From Akebia trifoliata (Eukaryota > Streptophyta > Magnoliopsida > Ranunculales > Lardizabalaceae): a stretch of 64,000 bases of DNA. The stretch is from positions 17,253,040 through 17,317,039 of the forward strand of contig CM030705.1 in assembly GCA_017979445.1 (NCBI GenBank), in the 5' to 3' direction. Shown here one piece after another: positions 13,401 through 25,209 of this stretch. Within the stretch, counting starts at the first letter, position 1; every line of letters begins with the position of its first letter. The notes beneath the pieces are model-generated. The model was not told the DNA's origin, did not search any database, and saw only the letters and a program-made list of their open reading frames with translations. The position numbers and the translations under genes were made by a program.

Positions 13401-14165
13401 TTAAAATTGTCCCTAGAAAAAAAAGGGGACAAACACGAAAAAGTCGTGTTTTTTTTATGTTTTAATTGTTAGGGGTGCAACTCATGTTTTAAACGCAACT
13501 TTTTCAAAAAATCACCGATTTTTGTGACTATGCCTATATTACATCATGGTCACAGTGCAGATTATCCAATAAGCTCTATCATCTCTAAAGCTTTTATTCC
13601 CAAAATTTTGGGAATCCTTCAATTGAGCTACAGGCTTAATATGATCATAATTTCAACAGTGAAGAAGTAAATAAGACAGAAAAAAAAATTGTAACTGATG
13701 TCCATATATAATTTATTGTTTTGAAAAATAAAATTAGCATTGTGCACCATCAAAAGACCATTTAACAACTTAATTTAGATTGAACTTAATTTGGAAAAGG
13801 AAATTAAGGTCCTCATTTCATCCCTTGATCTTTAGCTGGTTTATTTTAACCTATTCAAATCTGGGTTTCAGAAGAGAAACTTAAAGTCCAAATAGCACCA
13901 ATTTTGGTATATAAAAAAAGGTTTAACCATGGAATGTTGTTTCAGGAATTACTTCTCTTTAGAAAAGTTCCCACTGATCCCAAGTTCAATACAAATAATA
14001 TCACTATACACTACACAAGCTCGGATGGATTATTGGAAAATACAATAGTAAAATAATTACCAGTAATGAAGATCTTTTGCTAGGTTGGCCAGCATATGAA
14101 GCAGGTGAACCTCTAGGGAGTGTTTATTTAGAGCACTCTCCAGTGGTGGTGAAGGTAACTGCAAG
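10400..14165. repeat. Segmental repeat copy B with exon-like pieces (minus strand)
   Basis: This is the most complete copy of the repeated segment. On the minus strand, in order, it has four exon-like pieces: about 14155-14065 (reads LPSPPLESALNKHS), 13640-13560 (QLKDSQNFGNKS, after a CCTGTAG acceptor), 11440-11355 (QQVIEIDKLRKENEVLRKMI, flanked by TTTGCAG and GGTAAT) and 10790-10640 (SRSWHRKKLGLS to VICPIPTSLQIEG). The third looks like a short leucine-zipper or coiled-coil exon. Related pieces recur in the other copies, so this was once one gene that was duplicated and decayed. I could not name the family. Stops and missing links argue against a working gene. Confidence 0.5.
12210..12275. 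repeat. GA/GT microsatellite (copy B)
   Basis: Short GA run followed by a GT run, homologous to the longer array at 2212-2320. Confidence 0.85.
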
Positions 14166-16774
14166 TAGCAAATGACAAAAGAAGCAACAAATTTTATCAA
14201 CTAAGCATGAAACACAACTTGATACATGACACCACTAATGCAAGACATGCTTGTTTCTCATGTATATTGGAACGTGTAAACAACTTGAAGATGAGAGAAT
14301 TTTTTACGAAAAATCAAAAGTTTTTAGCTTTAGGATGAAAATGAGGGCTCATAGATCATTTTTGTTTAGTCTTCCCACAAAGATAAATTTCATAGGGTAA
14401 GTCATCAATTAGAAAACAGTGGTGAGATATTTATACATGGGTCGGTCCTCTTAAGATGTCACTAATCAAGTCGAATACTTATATATAGGTCCACTAAAAA
14501 TATCTCAGTACAATTGGAGGACCAAGAAAATATTTCACAAGACATTAATCCAACAAGCTTTTTGATGTCAAAGAATAAAGAAAATTTATTCTCCTAATGA
14601 TTGTCATTCATTGACCCTCAAAAGTGGGTTCATGCGCTTGATGCAGCAATCTTAGATGAATTTACAAATAATTATCCCAATAATGTTGTACATCATGCTT
14701 ACTTATTAAAAGAAGGGTGATATTGTTGATGTAAATCAACATTAATTAATTTCTTAAATTATAAGTGCCTTAAATGACATGACACATTATAAATTTTGTT
14801 ATGGGTGGGCAAAAACGAAAAGAAAAAGTTTGCTTGAAATTGGTTTAGATACATTTATCTATACTTTATAACGAGAGGGGTGAGCAATATTGATTCAAAA
14901 TACCTTCAAGATATATTAAATGCCCACTGTTGTAAAGTTAGGTTATTTATTTGAAATTTATTTTAAAAAATTCTTAAATTAATTGTAAATAAACTTTTAA
15001 TCTTATATGCATACCAATTTCTTGAAAATAATATAGAAATAACACCCACTTCCCTATATTTATAACAGAAAATATAGTTTTAGATAGAATTAAATGAATT
15101 CAAGATTTCATCACTGGATATGAAACTGTTTGAAAGCTTACATAAATATCAAAGCAAACAAGATAATTTTAATCGTCCAAATGAATTGACTGTTATTTTT
15201 TAACGATAACGATTAACCAAGACATTAGAACACTAAGCAATTTAAATTTCATCCAATACCTGAAAAACTGAACAGATGATTAAATATAAAAAATTCAAAT
15301 TGGAAAAGTTGACTATGGTTGGACTGACTTATATTTATTAAAAATTACAGATATACATACTTCCTTGGAAAATGCTAGGCTCCCTATCAACATGATAAGT
15401 TATTTTAGTAAGATATGAGTTAACTTTATTTCAATTTCAAGTTTTCAAACAACTAAAATTAATCTTCTTTACAATTAATAAATAGAATATATAGATTAAA
15501 TGGAAACGTTTTATGTAATTTTTTTTTATTAATCATTGTAAAAGCTTTAAACTACAATTACAAAAAATTGACACAATGTTGTCGACAAAAGAAGTTTCTG
15601 CCACAAAGAAGCACATACAACAATGTTTCAGAACACATCCACCACACCAGCAAAACCATACAAACAACTTAAATTGAATGAAAGGAATTATAAATGCTTA
15701 CGTTTGATTTGCTAAGTTGGGATCGGACCAATGACCTCATGGTTCCAGTGCAACTCATCCAATTAAACTTTATCATCTTGAAGGCTTTTATAAAGATCCT
15801 TCAACTGCCCTATAAACACAACATTTAACAAATATCACAATTACATCAATGAAAAAGTAAATAAGAAAGGAAAAAAATTTAAAAACTGGTGTCTAAGGTC
15901 ATGATCCAAAAAACTAGAGAGCCTAAGCATTATTAAAATGAATTTTCGAAAGATATATCCATATATAATTTATTTTTTTTCTCTTTTTTTTAAAATATAA
16001 AAATAAAGAAAATTAACGACACTGTATACCATTACCATCAAAAGATAATTTTAATTTAACACTGCGTTTGTTTCCAAACATTAATTTAAAATAATAAAAG
16101 GAGATAGTTAAAATATATTTTAATGATCAAAGTTCTACTTTTTCAACCGAATTTGAACACTTGATAGGCTAAATCAGGTTCAGATTCATTGGTAGCACAG
16201 GAATTAAAAAATACTTTAATAAAACAAACCCATCTAGACTGAAAACAGTGAAAGAAGCTTTCGATTAAAAAAAACAACAACAACCAGATTTTCAATCACA
16301 TTAAAAGATAATAGATCAGAGCGAAAAAATGGCTCACCACCGAAAAAGCACTCGATCCTCGCCCAAGCCTTAATGGAGACTGAAAATTTTAATTTTCTAG
16401 ATAACTTGGTAACCAAAAGCAATCGACAAAGAACAAGATATCGGTTAGGGTTTGTGGGTGATATGAGAATATTGAAGAAGAGATTAATGGTTTTCAAGGA
16501 AATTAGGTTAGACTGTACGCTAGGGTTTAGGTGGATCCCCATAACTTCTTTATATACTGTAACTCCCTGTTCTGAGTCTCAACGGCTATGACTCGGGTGA
16601 CTCATGACTCATCTCGTTTTTCAACGATTGTTCAATCAAATTTTTAATTAATTAACCTTTAAAATTAAGAGTCCTCTAGGCTTACTAAGTTAGTAATGGT
16701 CGTTGGGCTCATCTCTTGGCATGCAAAACCATGATCTGATGCTTCAGGGTTGCAGGGGACGAAATTCTATGAAT
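14166..16774. other. Mostly noncoding; one more exon-like remnant
   Basis: A decayed counterpart of the repeated exon pieces lies on the minus strand at about 15815-15690. It reads QLKDLYKSLQDDKV then a stop, then HWNHEVIGPIPT, matching both the QLKD and the PIPT pieces of copy B. The stretch 16234-16591 is open on both strands (102 and 72 codons) and sits upstream of the repeat copies on their coding strand. It might be an old 5' exon or UTR, but it has no recognisable domain. The rest holds nothing I can support. Confidence 0.4.
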
Positions 16775-17145
16775 TTTAAAAATAAATAAAATAATAAATT
16801 TTCAAAATATGGGTTAGAAGTTTCGGATTTGGCTGCTTTTTCGTGAGGATGATCTCTATGATGGAGAGATCATCCGAAAAAAAAAAAAATCAGTCTAATC
16901 TGAAACTTCTAACCCCATTAAAAGTGATTTAGAATGTGGACCGTCGATATTTTGTCAATTTTTATCAATAATTTGTAAATCACTTTTGATGGATTTAGAA
17001 GTTTCAAATTGAACTGATTTTTTGTGAGGATGATCTTCTCATCATAGTGACCATCTTCGCAAAAAATCAGCTCAATCCAAAACCTCTAACCTATATTTTG
17101 AAAAATCATTGTTTTTACATATGTCCCTTGAACCGCCCCCACCCC
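16775..17145. mobile_element. Hairpin MITE, copy 1
   Basis: Two imperfect palindromes, each with arms of the type GGGTTAGAAGTTT...GAGGATGATCTC, are separated by a third inverted pair (AAAAGTGATTTAGAATG / TTTGTAAATCACTTTT). The right end reads ACATATGTCCCTTGAACCGC. The left terminal repeat seems lost. The same architecture recurs at 17562, 42126, 48160 and 56739. Confidence 0.6.
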
Positions 17146-17174
17146 CATATATCTTTATATATATATATATATAT

Positions 17175-17560
17175 GGAAGCGGTTCGACAGCCCTAAAGTT
17201 TGCCTAGTATTGTGCCAGACATTTTTTGTAAATCACTTTTGATGAGGTTAGAAGTTGTGGAATAGGCTGATTTTTTGTGAGGATGATCTCTACGGTGAAG
17301 AGATTATCTTCACCAAAAATCAGCTTATTTTGAAACTTCTAACCCTAGTTTACAAGTTGAAGAATCATGGACCGTCTAATTTTTGTAAATCACTTTTGAT
17401 GGGGTTAGAAGTTTTGGAATAGGCTGATTTTTGGTGCGGATGATCTCCTCATCATAGAGATCATCCTCACAAAAAATCAGCTCATTCCAAAGCTTCTAAC
17501 CCATATTTTGGAAAATGTTTGGCACAATACTTGGCAAACTTTAGGACTGCTAAACTGCCT
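17175..17560. mobile_element. Hairpin MITE, copy 2, with intact terminal inverted repeats
   Basis: The left end GCGGTTCGACAGCCCTAAAG...AGTATTGTGCCAGACA is mirrored by TGTTTGGCACAATACTTGG...GGACTGCTAAACTGCC. It encloses two internal palindromes containing TGTGAGGATGATCTC and its complement. It abuts copy 3 directly, so it was probably inserted into, or beside, a related element. Confidence 0.6.
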
Positions 17561-17950
17561 AGGGACATATGAAAAAACATATGTAAAAACAATGTAACAT
17601 TAATAAATTTTTAAAATATGGGTTAGAAGTTTCGGATTGAGCTGATTTTTTGTGAGGATGATCTCTATGATGGGAAGATCATTTGAAAAGAAAAATCAGT
17701 CCAATCTAAAACTTCTAACCCCATTAAAAGTGATTTAGAATGTGGACCGTCAATTTTTTGTCAATTTTTATCAATAATTTGTAAATCACTTTTGATGGAT
17801 TTAGAATTTTCAAATTGAGCTGATTTTTTGTAAGGATGATCTTCTCATCATAGTGACCATCCTTGCAAAAAAAAATCAGCTCAATCCAAAACCTCTAACC
17901 CATATTTTGAAAAACCATTGTTTTTCCATATGTCCCTTGAACCGCCCCCA
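17561..17950. mobile_element. Hairpin MITE, copy 3
   Basis: It begins GGGACATATGAAAAAACATA and ends CATATGTCCCTTGAACCGCC, an inverted pair, with the two-palindrome interior of the family. It is nearly colinear with copy 1. Confidence 0.6.
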
Positions 17951-18330
17951 TATGTTAGTATATGGGCAAATTGTTGGGTGCTAAACATTTCCATATATAT
18001 ATATATATATATATAGGGTCAGGATCAAGGGACATATGTAAAAACAATGTAACATTAATAAATTTTCAGCCCATTCCAAAACTTCTAACCCCATGTTTAC
18101 AAGTTGAAAAATCGTGGACCATCCACTTTTTGTAAACCATTTGAGATGGGGTTAGAAGTTTTGGAATGGGCTGATTTTTGGTGAGGATGGTCTTCTCACC
18201 ATCCTCACCAAAAATCAGCCCATTCCAAAACTTCTAACCCATGTAGGACAAAACATGTTGGGCAAATTGTTGGGTGCTGAATGGGACCCATATACCCATA
18301 TATATATATATATATATTTCCTTTTTTTTA
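17951..18330. mobile_element. Hairpin MITE, copy 4, between AT microsatellites
   Basis: After an AT run it starts GGGTCAGGATCAAGGGACAT (18016) and carries one long palindrome (about 18060-18245, arms GGGTTAGAAGTTTTGGAATG). It then ends in TTGGGCAAATTGTTGGGTGC, which also occurs at 17957-17977. AT runs (17993-18015 and 18298-18320) sit at the edges, as at other copies, suggesting insertion into TA-rich targets. Confidence 0.5.
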
Positions 18331-19020
18331 GCTATTTTTTTTATTGTTTGTCTCCTTTAATGGTGCTTTGATTTGCAGTCATCATGATAAATATTTGATT
18401 CAAATTTTAACTGAAATCGAAACTTCACCTCTATTTTTCCCCTTTTTTAACTAAAATCGAAACTTCACCTCTAATGAATTCGAAAGACATAGAATTGAAG
18501 AGAGCTAAATATGTCTTCTGCAAAGGAGGTTTTTGAGAGAATCTCTAATTTTGAGTTAAATATTCAAATTTTATAACGCCATTCGTACTATAACAAGAAT
18601 GATTGATCATAAATATGTTTTCTGTAACTTGTGGTTTCACCTCATTGTGATCCAAATCATATATCAACTTATTCTATTTTATATTTTCTCTTGGTTGACT
18701 GATACTCTGTAGCTTGGTTTTGTATTTACAGTAATCAAGTGAGTTGTTTTTAATTGTGTTTTTATGCAAATACTTTGAGGTTTAGATTTATTTTTGCACA
18801 ATGCAGATAGAGAAAGAATTAGGCTTTAGTAATCAATTTGGCTTGTTGGCTTGGAGATATCCGTGTTTGCTTATTTATGTGCGTAGTTGAGGAGTCAAAA
18901 TAATTTATTTACGACAACTTACAACAGCTTATTCGTTATAAACAAGATTGCATGTGATTATGACGAATCATCGAAAACAATTAATTTGTTAATTTTTTAA
19001 GTTGTTTTAGATAATTCTTT
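18331..19020. other. Noncoding leader before the FAR1-like pseudogene
   Basis: AT-rich DNA with a near-exact short direct repeat (AACTGAAATCGAAACTTCACC and a one-base variant, about 18408 and 18450). It could hold 5' UTR or introns of the following pseudogene, but no exon is certain. Confidence 0.4.
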
Positions 19021-19601
19021 ATGGATATGATTGACGTTAACAAGTGTAGGAGTGTACCTATGAATGAAAATGTGGGATCATCTTCGATCATGGAAGTAGA
19101 TAGTGGGGAATGTGTTGATTGCCTTAATCCTAATAAAAAGGTTCGAAAGTTAAATGCACTATATGTTGGGATGGTTTTTTATTCAACTGAGGGAGCAAAA
19201 AAATACTATGAAGAATACGGACGTCAGGAAGGGTTTAGCATTCGTGTACGAAATAATTCAAGGACAATACGAGGTTCAAATGCAATGATTGGGATAACAT
19301 ATGTTTACATACATGAAGGCAAACATATATCGAAGACAAAAGAAGATGCAATGACAGATGAGAATAAAAGGGAGAAGAAGAAAGTTGCAAGAAGTTGTTA
19401 CACTTTTAAATGTGGAAGTGAAGCATACATGCACATTGTATTCGACTAATATGCAGTAAAATGGAAAGTGTCGCTTTTTAACAATGATCATAATCACAAA
19501 GTTGTCACTCTATCGAGGAGAATGAAAATGAAGTCGAATCGAAATATGTCGAGTGTAGCTAAGGATATAATAAAAACATTTTGTAATCAAAACCTTTAAA
19601 T
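19021..19601 (+). pseudogene. FAR1-family DNA-binding domain, broken
   Basis: The ORF starts at an ATG and has an acidic N-terminus. It then reads VGMVFYSTEGAKKYYEEYG and GFSIRVRNNSR, the hallmark start of the FAR1 DNA-binding domain (PF03101), a WRKY-GCM1-type zinc finger from Mutator-like transposases. The zinc ligands would be the two cysteines in SCYTFKCG and the histidines in NDHNHKVV. The second half lies beyond an in-frame TAA (19447-19449): the frame resumes YAVKWKVSLFNNDHNHK and runs to another TAA at 19599-19601. The MULE catalytic and SWIM domains are absent. It is a remnant of a FAR1/FHY3-like gene or of a transposase of that branch. A single nonsense change in otherwise readable sequence suggests fairly recent decay. 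Confidence 0.7.
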
Positions 19602-20500
19602 TAATAAAGTTCCATCAATACTTCATGGTGGTAATTTTATAATCTCTCTTTAGGTTACATGTATTTACAATAATGTCAAAGTTATTCACACCAAAATGAA
19701 TCAACTATTAGATTACAACTTTTCATTGCATATAGATTCACTGTCTGCCACAAAGAACCGATCCGATTGAGTGGATGTGGAAGTTTGATGAGGATGTCTT
19801 TTAGAGAGATTTACCGGGCATTACAATTTTAATACAAAATTCCTTTACTCTGTCAAGTTAGTTACTGAACAAAATTACTTTATGTGGACTGACATGGATT
19901 ATCAAATTGGAAATCCAACTTCACATCTTTCTGGATTTCATTGAAAAACTTAGATTCAAAAGAACAAAAGTTAAAAAAAAAAAAAAAAACAAACAAAAAA
20001 TCCTTTTTGAGCGTGATTGTAGTATTGAAAATTGATAGCTATCGAACTGCCAAATGGTGAAAATTGATTTTTTTTAAAAAGAAATTTAAAATTCTTAGAA
20101 TTTTGTACTGTATAACCCCTGTGGCATTAGATCATGGTGTCTTTCGGATGCCACAAAGGTGTGCTAAACAACACATTAGCCGCGTCAATTTGAATTTTAC
20201 GACGTGGATCCCCACTTAAGGATTGGTGGGTAACAAACTTGATAAATTAAGGTTTGGTGGGTAACAAACAACATAAAGTAAGGTTCCCATGGAGTTGTCA
20301 GAATCCCAAGAGAGATTTTGTAATAAAATTGCAACAGTTAGGTCTGCTGGGTAGATCTCTCTAACCCTTAAGTCATGGCAATGAGTCTGAAGTGATGGGC
20401 ACTGCCCCACATTATAAAAATGTGATGGATGATAAACAATACACCTATCAAGAGCGTTTCCTACATAAGCCCAAGAGAGGGAAAATAAAAAAGTGATGTA
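19602..20500. other. Noncoding, possible decayed 3' part of the FAR1-like gene
   Basis: There is no intact exon. Short open pieces around 19690-19900 have several stops, so they cannot be assigned to the FAR1 family with any certainty. A diverged dispersed repeat lies near 20105-20150. Confidence 0.35.
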
Positions 20501-23500
20501 AAGACGAAATTTTTTACAAAAAATGAAAAAAAAGAGCTTCTTCTCAATAAAGCAACCCAGTAGCTTATCTTCAACCCTCTCGGTAACTATTTCCTTCTTG
20601 GTCGCAAATGATCCTTGTTTATACTTTCCTTCTCTTCTTTCATTTTCCTTTACTTACCTTGAAGAGAAATGAGTTTTATCACGCATGAGATAGCTAGAGG
20701 TTAAAAACATGCCCAACAAATAAAGAGAAATTGAATGAAAGGAATGGTAACAACTGACCTTCTATTTGCAAACAAGTTGGGATTGGACATATGACCTTAG
20801 TGGTTTGATCAACCGATAATCCTAGTTTCCTTCCATGCCAACTTCGGCTAGTCATTGCAAAAGATAGTTTGCCACTTACATTTATAATGACAAAAAGACT
20901 AGATCTCATTAAAAAGGGAATTAAAGATGCTCAATACATAAAGATGTTCAAAAAATAATGTCTATACATCATTTGTATTAGGGGTGTCAATGTGTTGGGT
21001 TTGGGTTGGTTCCATGTATACCCAAAATCAGACCCGAACTTGAACATCGGTTTCGGTTCCAAGTATGAGATCCTTGGAACCAGAACCGATCCAACAAATA
21101 CCCGATACCCATTGGGTACCTGTTAATATAAAAAACTAATTTGACTTAATTTTTAAGGGTCATTTTGCTCAAATGGATTACCACATTAGCAAAATCCAAT
21201 ACCACAGCCCTCTAAATTTCATCCAAAAACTCATTTATAAAAAATTCAAATAAATAGATATTTTGGGCTTGATCCAAGGTTTTGAGAATGGACAATTACC
21301 GAACTTACACCTATGTATTTAAAATTCAACAATGAAAAATAACTTATTTGGAACATTTTTTATTTTTTCCAGAGTTCATAGAAGTTGTCCTCTACAACCC
21401 TAAATCATCAGATCGTGTTTTTTTGTCACAAGATGAGACCAAGGAGTCTTAGTAAGGGTGAAATCCATACTAACTAGCTTAGTAAAGCTAGTTAGACTCT
21501 TCTATTTGTTTATATTGTTTCACTTAACTTTTTATAAATTTTAAGTGTGAAAAATAACTTTTTTTTAATGTTTTTTTTTAAGTTCAAAGAAAATTTTCCT
21601 CTACAACCCTAAATCATCTGATCATGTTTATTTATGTCACAAGATGAGACCAAAAAGCCTTAGTAAGCCTAGTCAGACTCTTCTATTTGTTTGTACTGTT
21701 TGAACGTTAAACAGGGTGTTTTATGTTGGAGAAATTCTGATTCTGGTTTGTGAAACAATGAATTATAAGCAATATTATAATGTTAATTATTTGAGGAAAT
21801 TGGAAGAACTTATCGGTGACTGAGGCACCGAGAAACCGCTGTCCTTAAAACCAATTTCGCTTCCTTAGGATTGAATCCTCAGTGCAGTCGGTTCTAGATT
21901 CAACAGTCACTGTCTGCTAATCGTGCACTCGGAAATAACATATCTACGACGAACTCGATTAGATCAAACTTTTCACAAGCAGCAAGATTTGTATTCGGAG
22001 AGAACATAAAATTTGAAATCGGAGAAGAAGAGAGATCAGAAAGTATTTCGTTTTCTGTACTTGAATAAAAGGGAAAAAACTAATTTTATAAACAGCAAGC
22101 CATCGATTCACAACAGACCCAATTGTGCACAATTGTAGTCCAAAATGGTAAAAAAGAAACCAACAGTTGAAATAAAAACACAAACCAACGATTGAGATTA
22201 AATAAAAGTTTAGCAAAAACGAGCCTTATTCCGAAATCTGCATCCCCCTGCGCGCACATCATATGCTCACACGCGCACTAAGGTTTTCCGACGGATTTGC
22301 CCCAAACTCAATGGTTGGCAATCCCATAGTGCCTTGGGCCCTCATGTGTGCGCGAGGCCCAGTCTCTATCTCTCTCACACTCAAGCATTAAAGAGAGAGG
22401 GATCATAAATAAGTTGAGAACTTTCCTTGTATTTACCCGATGTGGGACTAAAGAAAGAAGATATGTTTTTACAACTTTCAAAATCAATAAAGTAAAGTAA
22501 AACAAAAAAGGAAAAAGAAAAGAGTTCTTTTATGTTTTACCAAAAAAGGAAAGTACTACTTTTTACAATAAAACACTCAAGAGGTCTTGAGTTCAAAACT
22601 TATTCTCAACAATAAATGAATGAAATATTATATGAAAATTAAACTATGAATTTTACAATATTTTAATCTTTCAAGAGTTGTGTTGGAGTGACCTCAAGAT
22701 TGTAACTCATTTCGCACATCTTGACGGGAAAGTCGATAGGAACCACAAATACTTTTCAAACGTATCTCGATGAAAACCATCTATGGTTCCCATACACTTT
22801 CAAGTCATCGCAAACAATCTTGAGGTCACTCCAGCATTATTCATCTGTAAAAAGATTATATTCTTCAAAGTTGAAATTTGAGGAGGAGAGAAGGGAATAT
22901 GTATAGAGGTTTATAAAATATGAAGGGTTGAGACTAGAGAAGTAAGTTATTTGTCTAATAAGATATTAAATATTAAAATATCTCTCCATAATTATTAATT
23001 ACTATTAATTAATTATACTACTGAATAATAAATATAAACATACTTTTAAAAATAAAAAATTAAAAAAAAAACCGTATTTACCCAATGAGCACCCGATGGA
23101 GACCCATTGTTAATGGGTCCTTAAAATTACTACCCATAAGGTCTCTCACAATGGACCCAAAACCTATTAATCTATTTCAGGTACATCGGGAAATCGTGTA
23201 CCCATTGACACCCCTAATTTGAATTGCACAGTCTATAAAAAAGGATTACAAAAAAGAAGTCATGCATCAACCGTTGATTGGGGGATTTTCTTTTCTAATT
23301 TGAAATTTAGAAAATCCTAGAGTAAGCATAACTCTTCTTCCTTTCCTTCCTTGTGTGAGAAAAACTCTACAAGTTCTAAAGAGATTGGTTACGAGAGTGA
23401 TGAGGAAAAATATGTGAGGTCTGTTACTGTTACATCTGCTCTCTTCTTTCTTTTCTTCTATTTTCCTATGTCTCCCTTTTTTCGTATATATTTATATGAC

Positions 23501-23975
23501 TCATGATATGTAATGCCATTGATTGATGTGTTAATGGTAAAAGTTGGTGTGCCAATATTAGTTATCTAAAAAGAAGGATTTAAGGGAGGTAAAATTACCT
23601 GTAACATTTTCCTCAGAATTTCATTCCCCTTCTTGAGTTCGTCAATTTCAATAACTTGTTGGGCATTGTGGGCCTATAATAAATAGATAAACATAATACA
23701 TATATAGTGAGTAACATTGTATAGATACATGGTAAAACAACTTGCAGATCATGAGTACCATGGCTTTTAAATAACTGGTATGTCATGAATACAGTAATTC
23801 AGCATGCTTAAAACTCATGCAATGAGGGATTGGTGCATCGCTGATGTTAATGCTACAAAATAGGAACAATAGACTTCTTTATAGTTTCATTCTGTCGGAG
23901 CCCATGCGTGTCAGGTTGAAAGAGGTACTTAGAGGAAGACTTAATAGATTTCGAATACAATAATAACTCTTAACA
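20500..23975. repeat. Segmental repeat copy C (split by the hAT-like element)
   Basis: 20640-20978 matches 10590-10975 in copy B, and 23217-23975 continues the match to copy B (from about 10970). The intervening hAT-like element is therefore a later insertion. It contains the minus-strand exon-like pieces SRSWHGRKLGLS (about 20860) and the zipper-like piece near 23680-23590. All are degenerate. Confidence 0.65.
20979..23216. mobile_element. hAT-like non-autonomous transposon, 2.2 kb
   Basis: It starts TAGGGGTGTCAATG and ends CATTGACACCCCTA, a perfect 14-bp inverted pair. It is flanked by ATTTGTAT (20971-20978) and ATTTGAAT (23217-23224), an 8-bp target duplication with one difference, the length expected for hAT. 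Subterminal regions carry TGGGT/ACCCA-rich sequence. Inside are two copies of a ~120 bp segment (21385-21500 and 21595-21710) and no transposase. Because it sits in copy C of the segmental repeat, it inserted after that duplication. Confidence 0.8.
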
Positions 23976-25209
23976 TGTTGAAAAAAATAGTTAAAATTAG
24001 AAATATTATGAAAATTTCACTTTAAACCATATTCATTTGTTTGCTTACTTCATTTTATCTTATTAATTTCTCATCTCCATCAAGTTTAGATTTGAAGCTT
24101 AAAAGCCACACCATGTCTCCACCGGTGCATGAAAACTTGGGAGAAGACCAAAGAGTCTTACAAAGGTTGTGCAACTAAGTACAACAATTTGCTGCTTCAC
24201 CTAGATCACATTACAAAATTTTAGGTTTTCAGCGGGGGTCAAAAACCGCCGCAAATATCAAAAAACCGCCGCTATTATTAATAGTGATGGCCATAAAAAC
24301 CATATTAAACCCTATAGTGACGGTCAAAAACCGCCGCTAATTAATTGTATTACCGTCACTATAAATGTAAACCATAGTTATAAATACAATTTGAATGCCT
24401 ATAATAGCGGTAATGACCATCGCTAATAAGATTTTTTTATTTATTTTATTTTAAAATTATTTGTAATTAAATACCTATTTTTATACAATCTGTTAACTAA
24501 ACACAATTACTTAACAATCTTTGGATACGATGCACTTATAATCAACTAGAACTAATTAACTTTAGAAATTCTCATAAAATTACGAAGGAGTACATAGTAA
24601 CTAACTTTTGATACAACTCAAGTCTCAACCAAGCAAAACAACCACCTCATTACAACAACTCTATAAAAAAATTAAAAATAAAATAAAAACCCTCTCCTCT
24701 CTGTAGACTCTTACATAACAACATCAATTTTAACTTACAACATAAAACCTACTAAAAGCATAAAAGAAGATGTGAATAAGAACACAAGTTCCTTTATCAG
24801 GACCTTCAAATGGTTCTCAGGTGCCGTTTAAATCGTTGTGCTTTAAATTCCTGTCATCACATTTTCAAACTATCAGCTTCCAAACATTTATCTATATATT
24901 ATGAGGATACATATTGTTCATTTAAGTAGATTTGCAATTTCTTCTTCTTTTTCCTTGTATGGTAATTATAGCAACCAAGTTCGGATTCAACAGTTATGCA
25001 ATGGGGTTCAGTTTAGTTTAATTTGGACAAATCAAGAAAAAAAATTCGCAAAAATTTTGGGGATTGTACAAAGCCTCATAAGATCTTTGGCACATGTTCC
25101 AACTTGTGCCAAAGATCATGGAAAATCTAGCCCATAACATGTAATGACATATGCATTGCACTTAGATTCATTTGTGAACTATTTCACATTATTTTGAGAG
25201 TCAGCAGAT

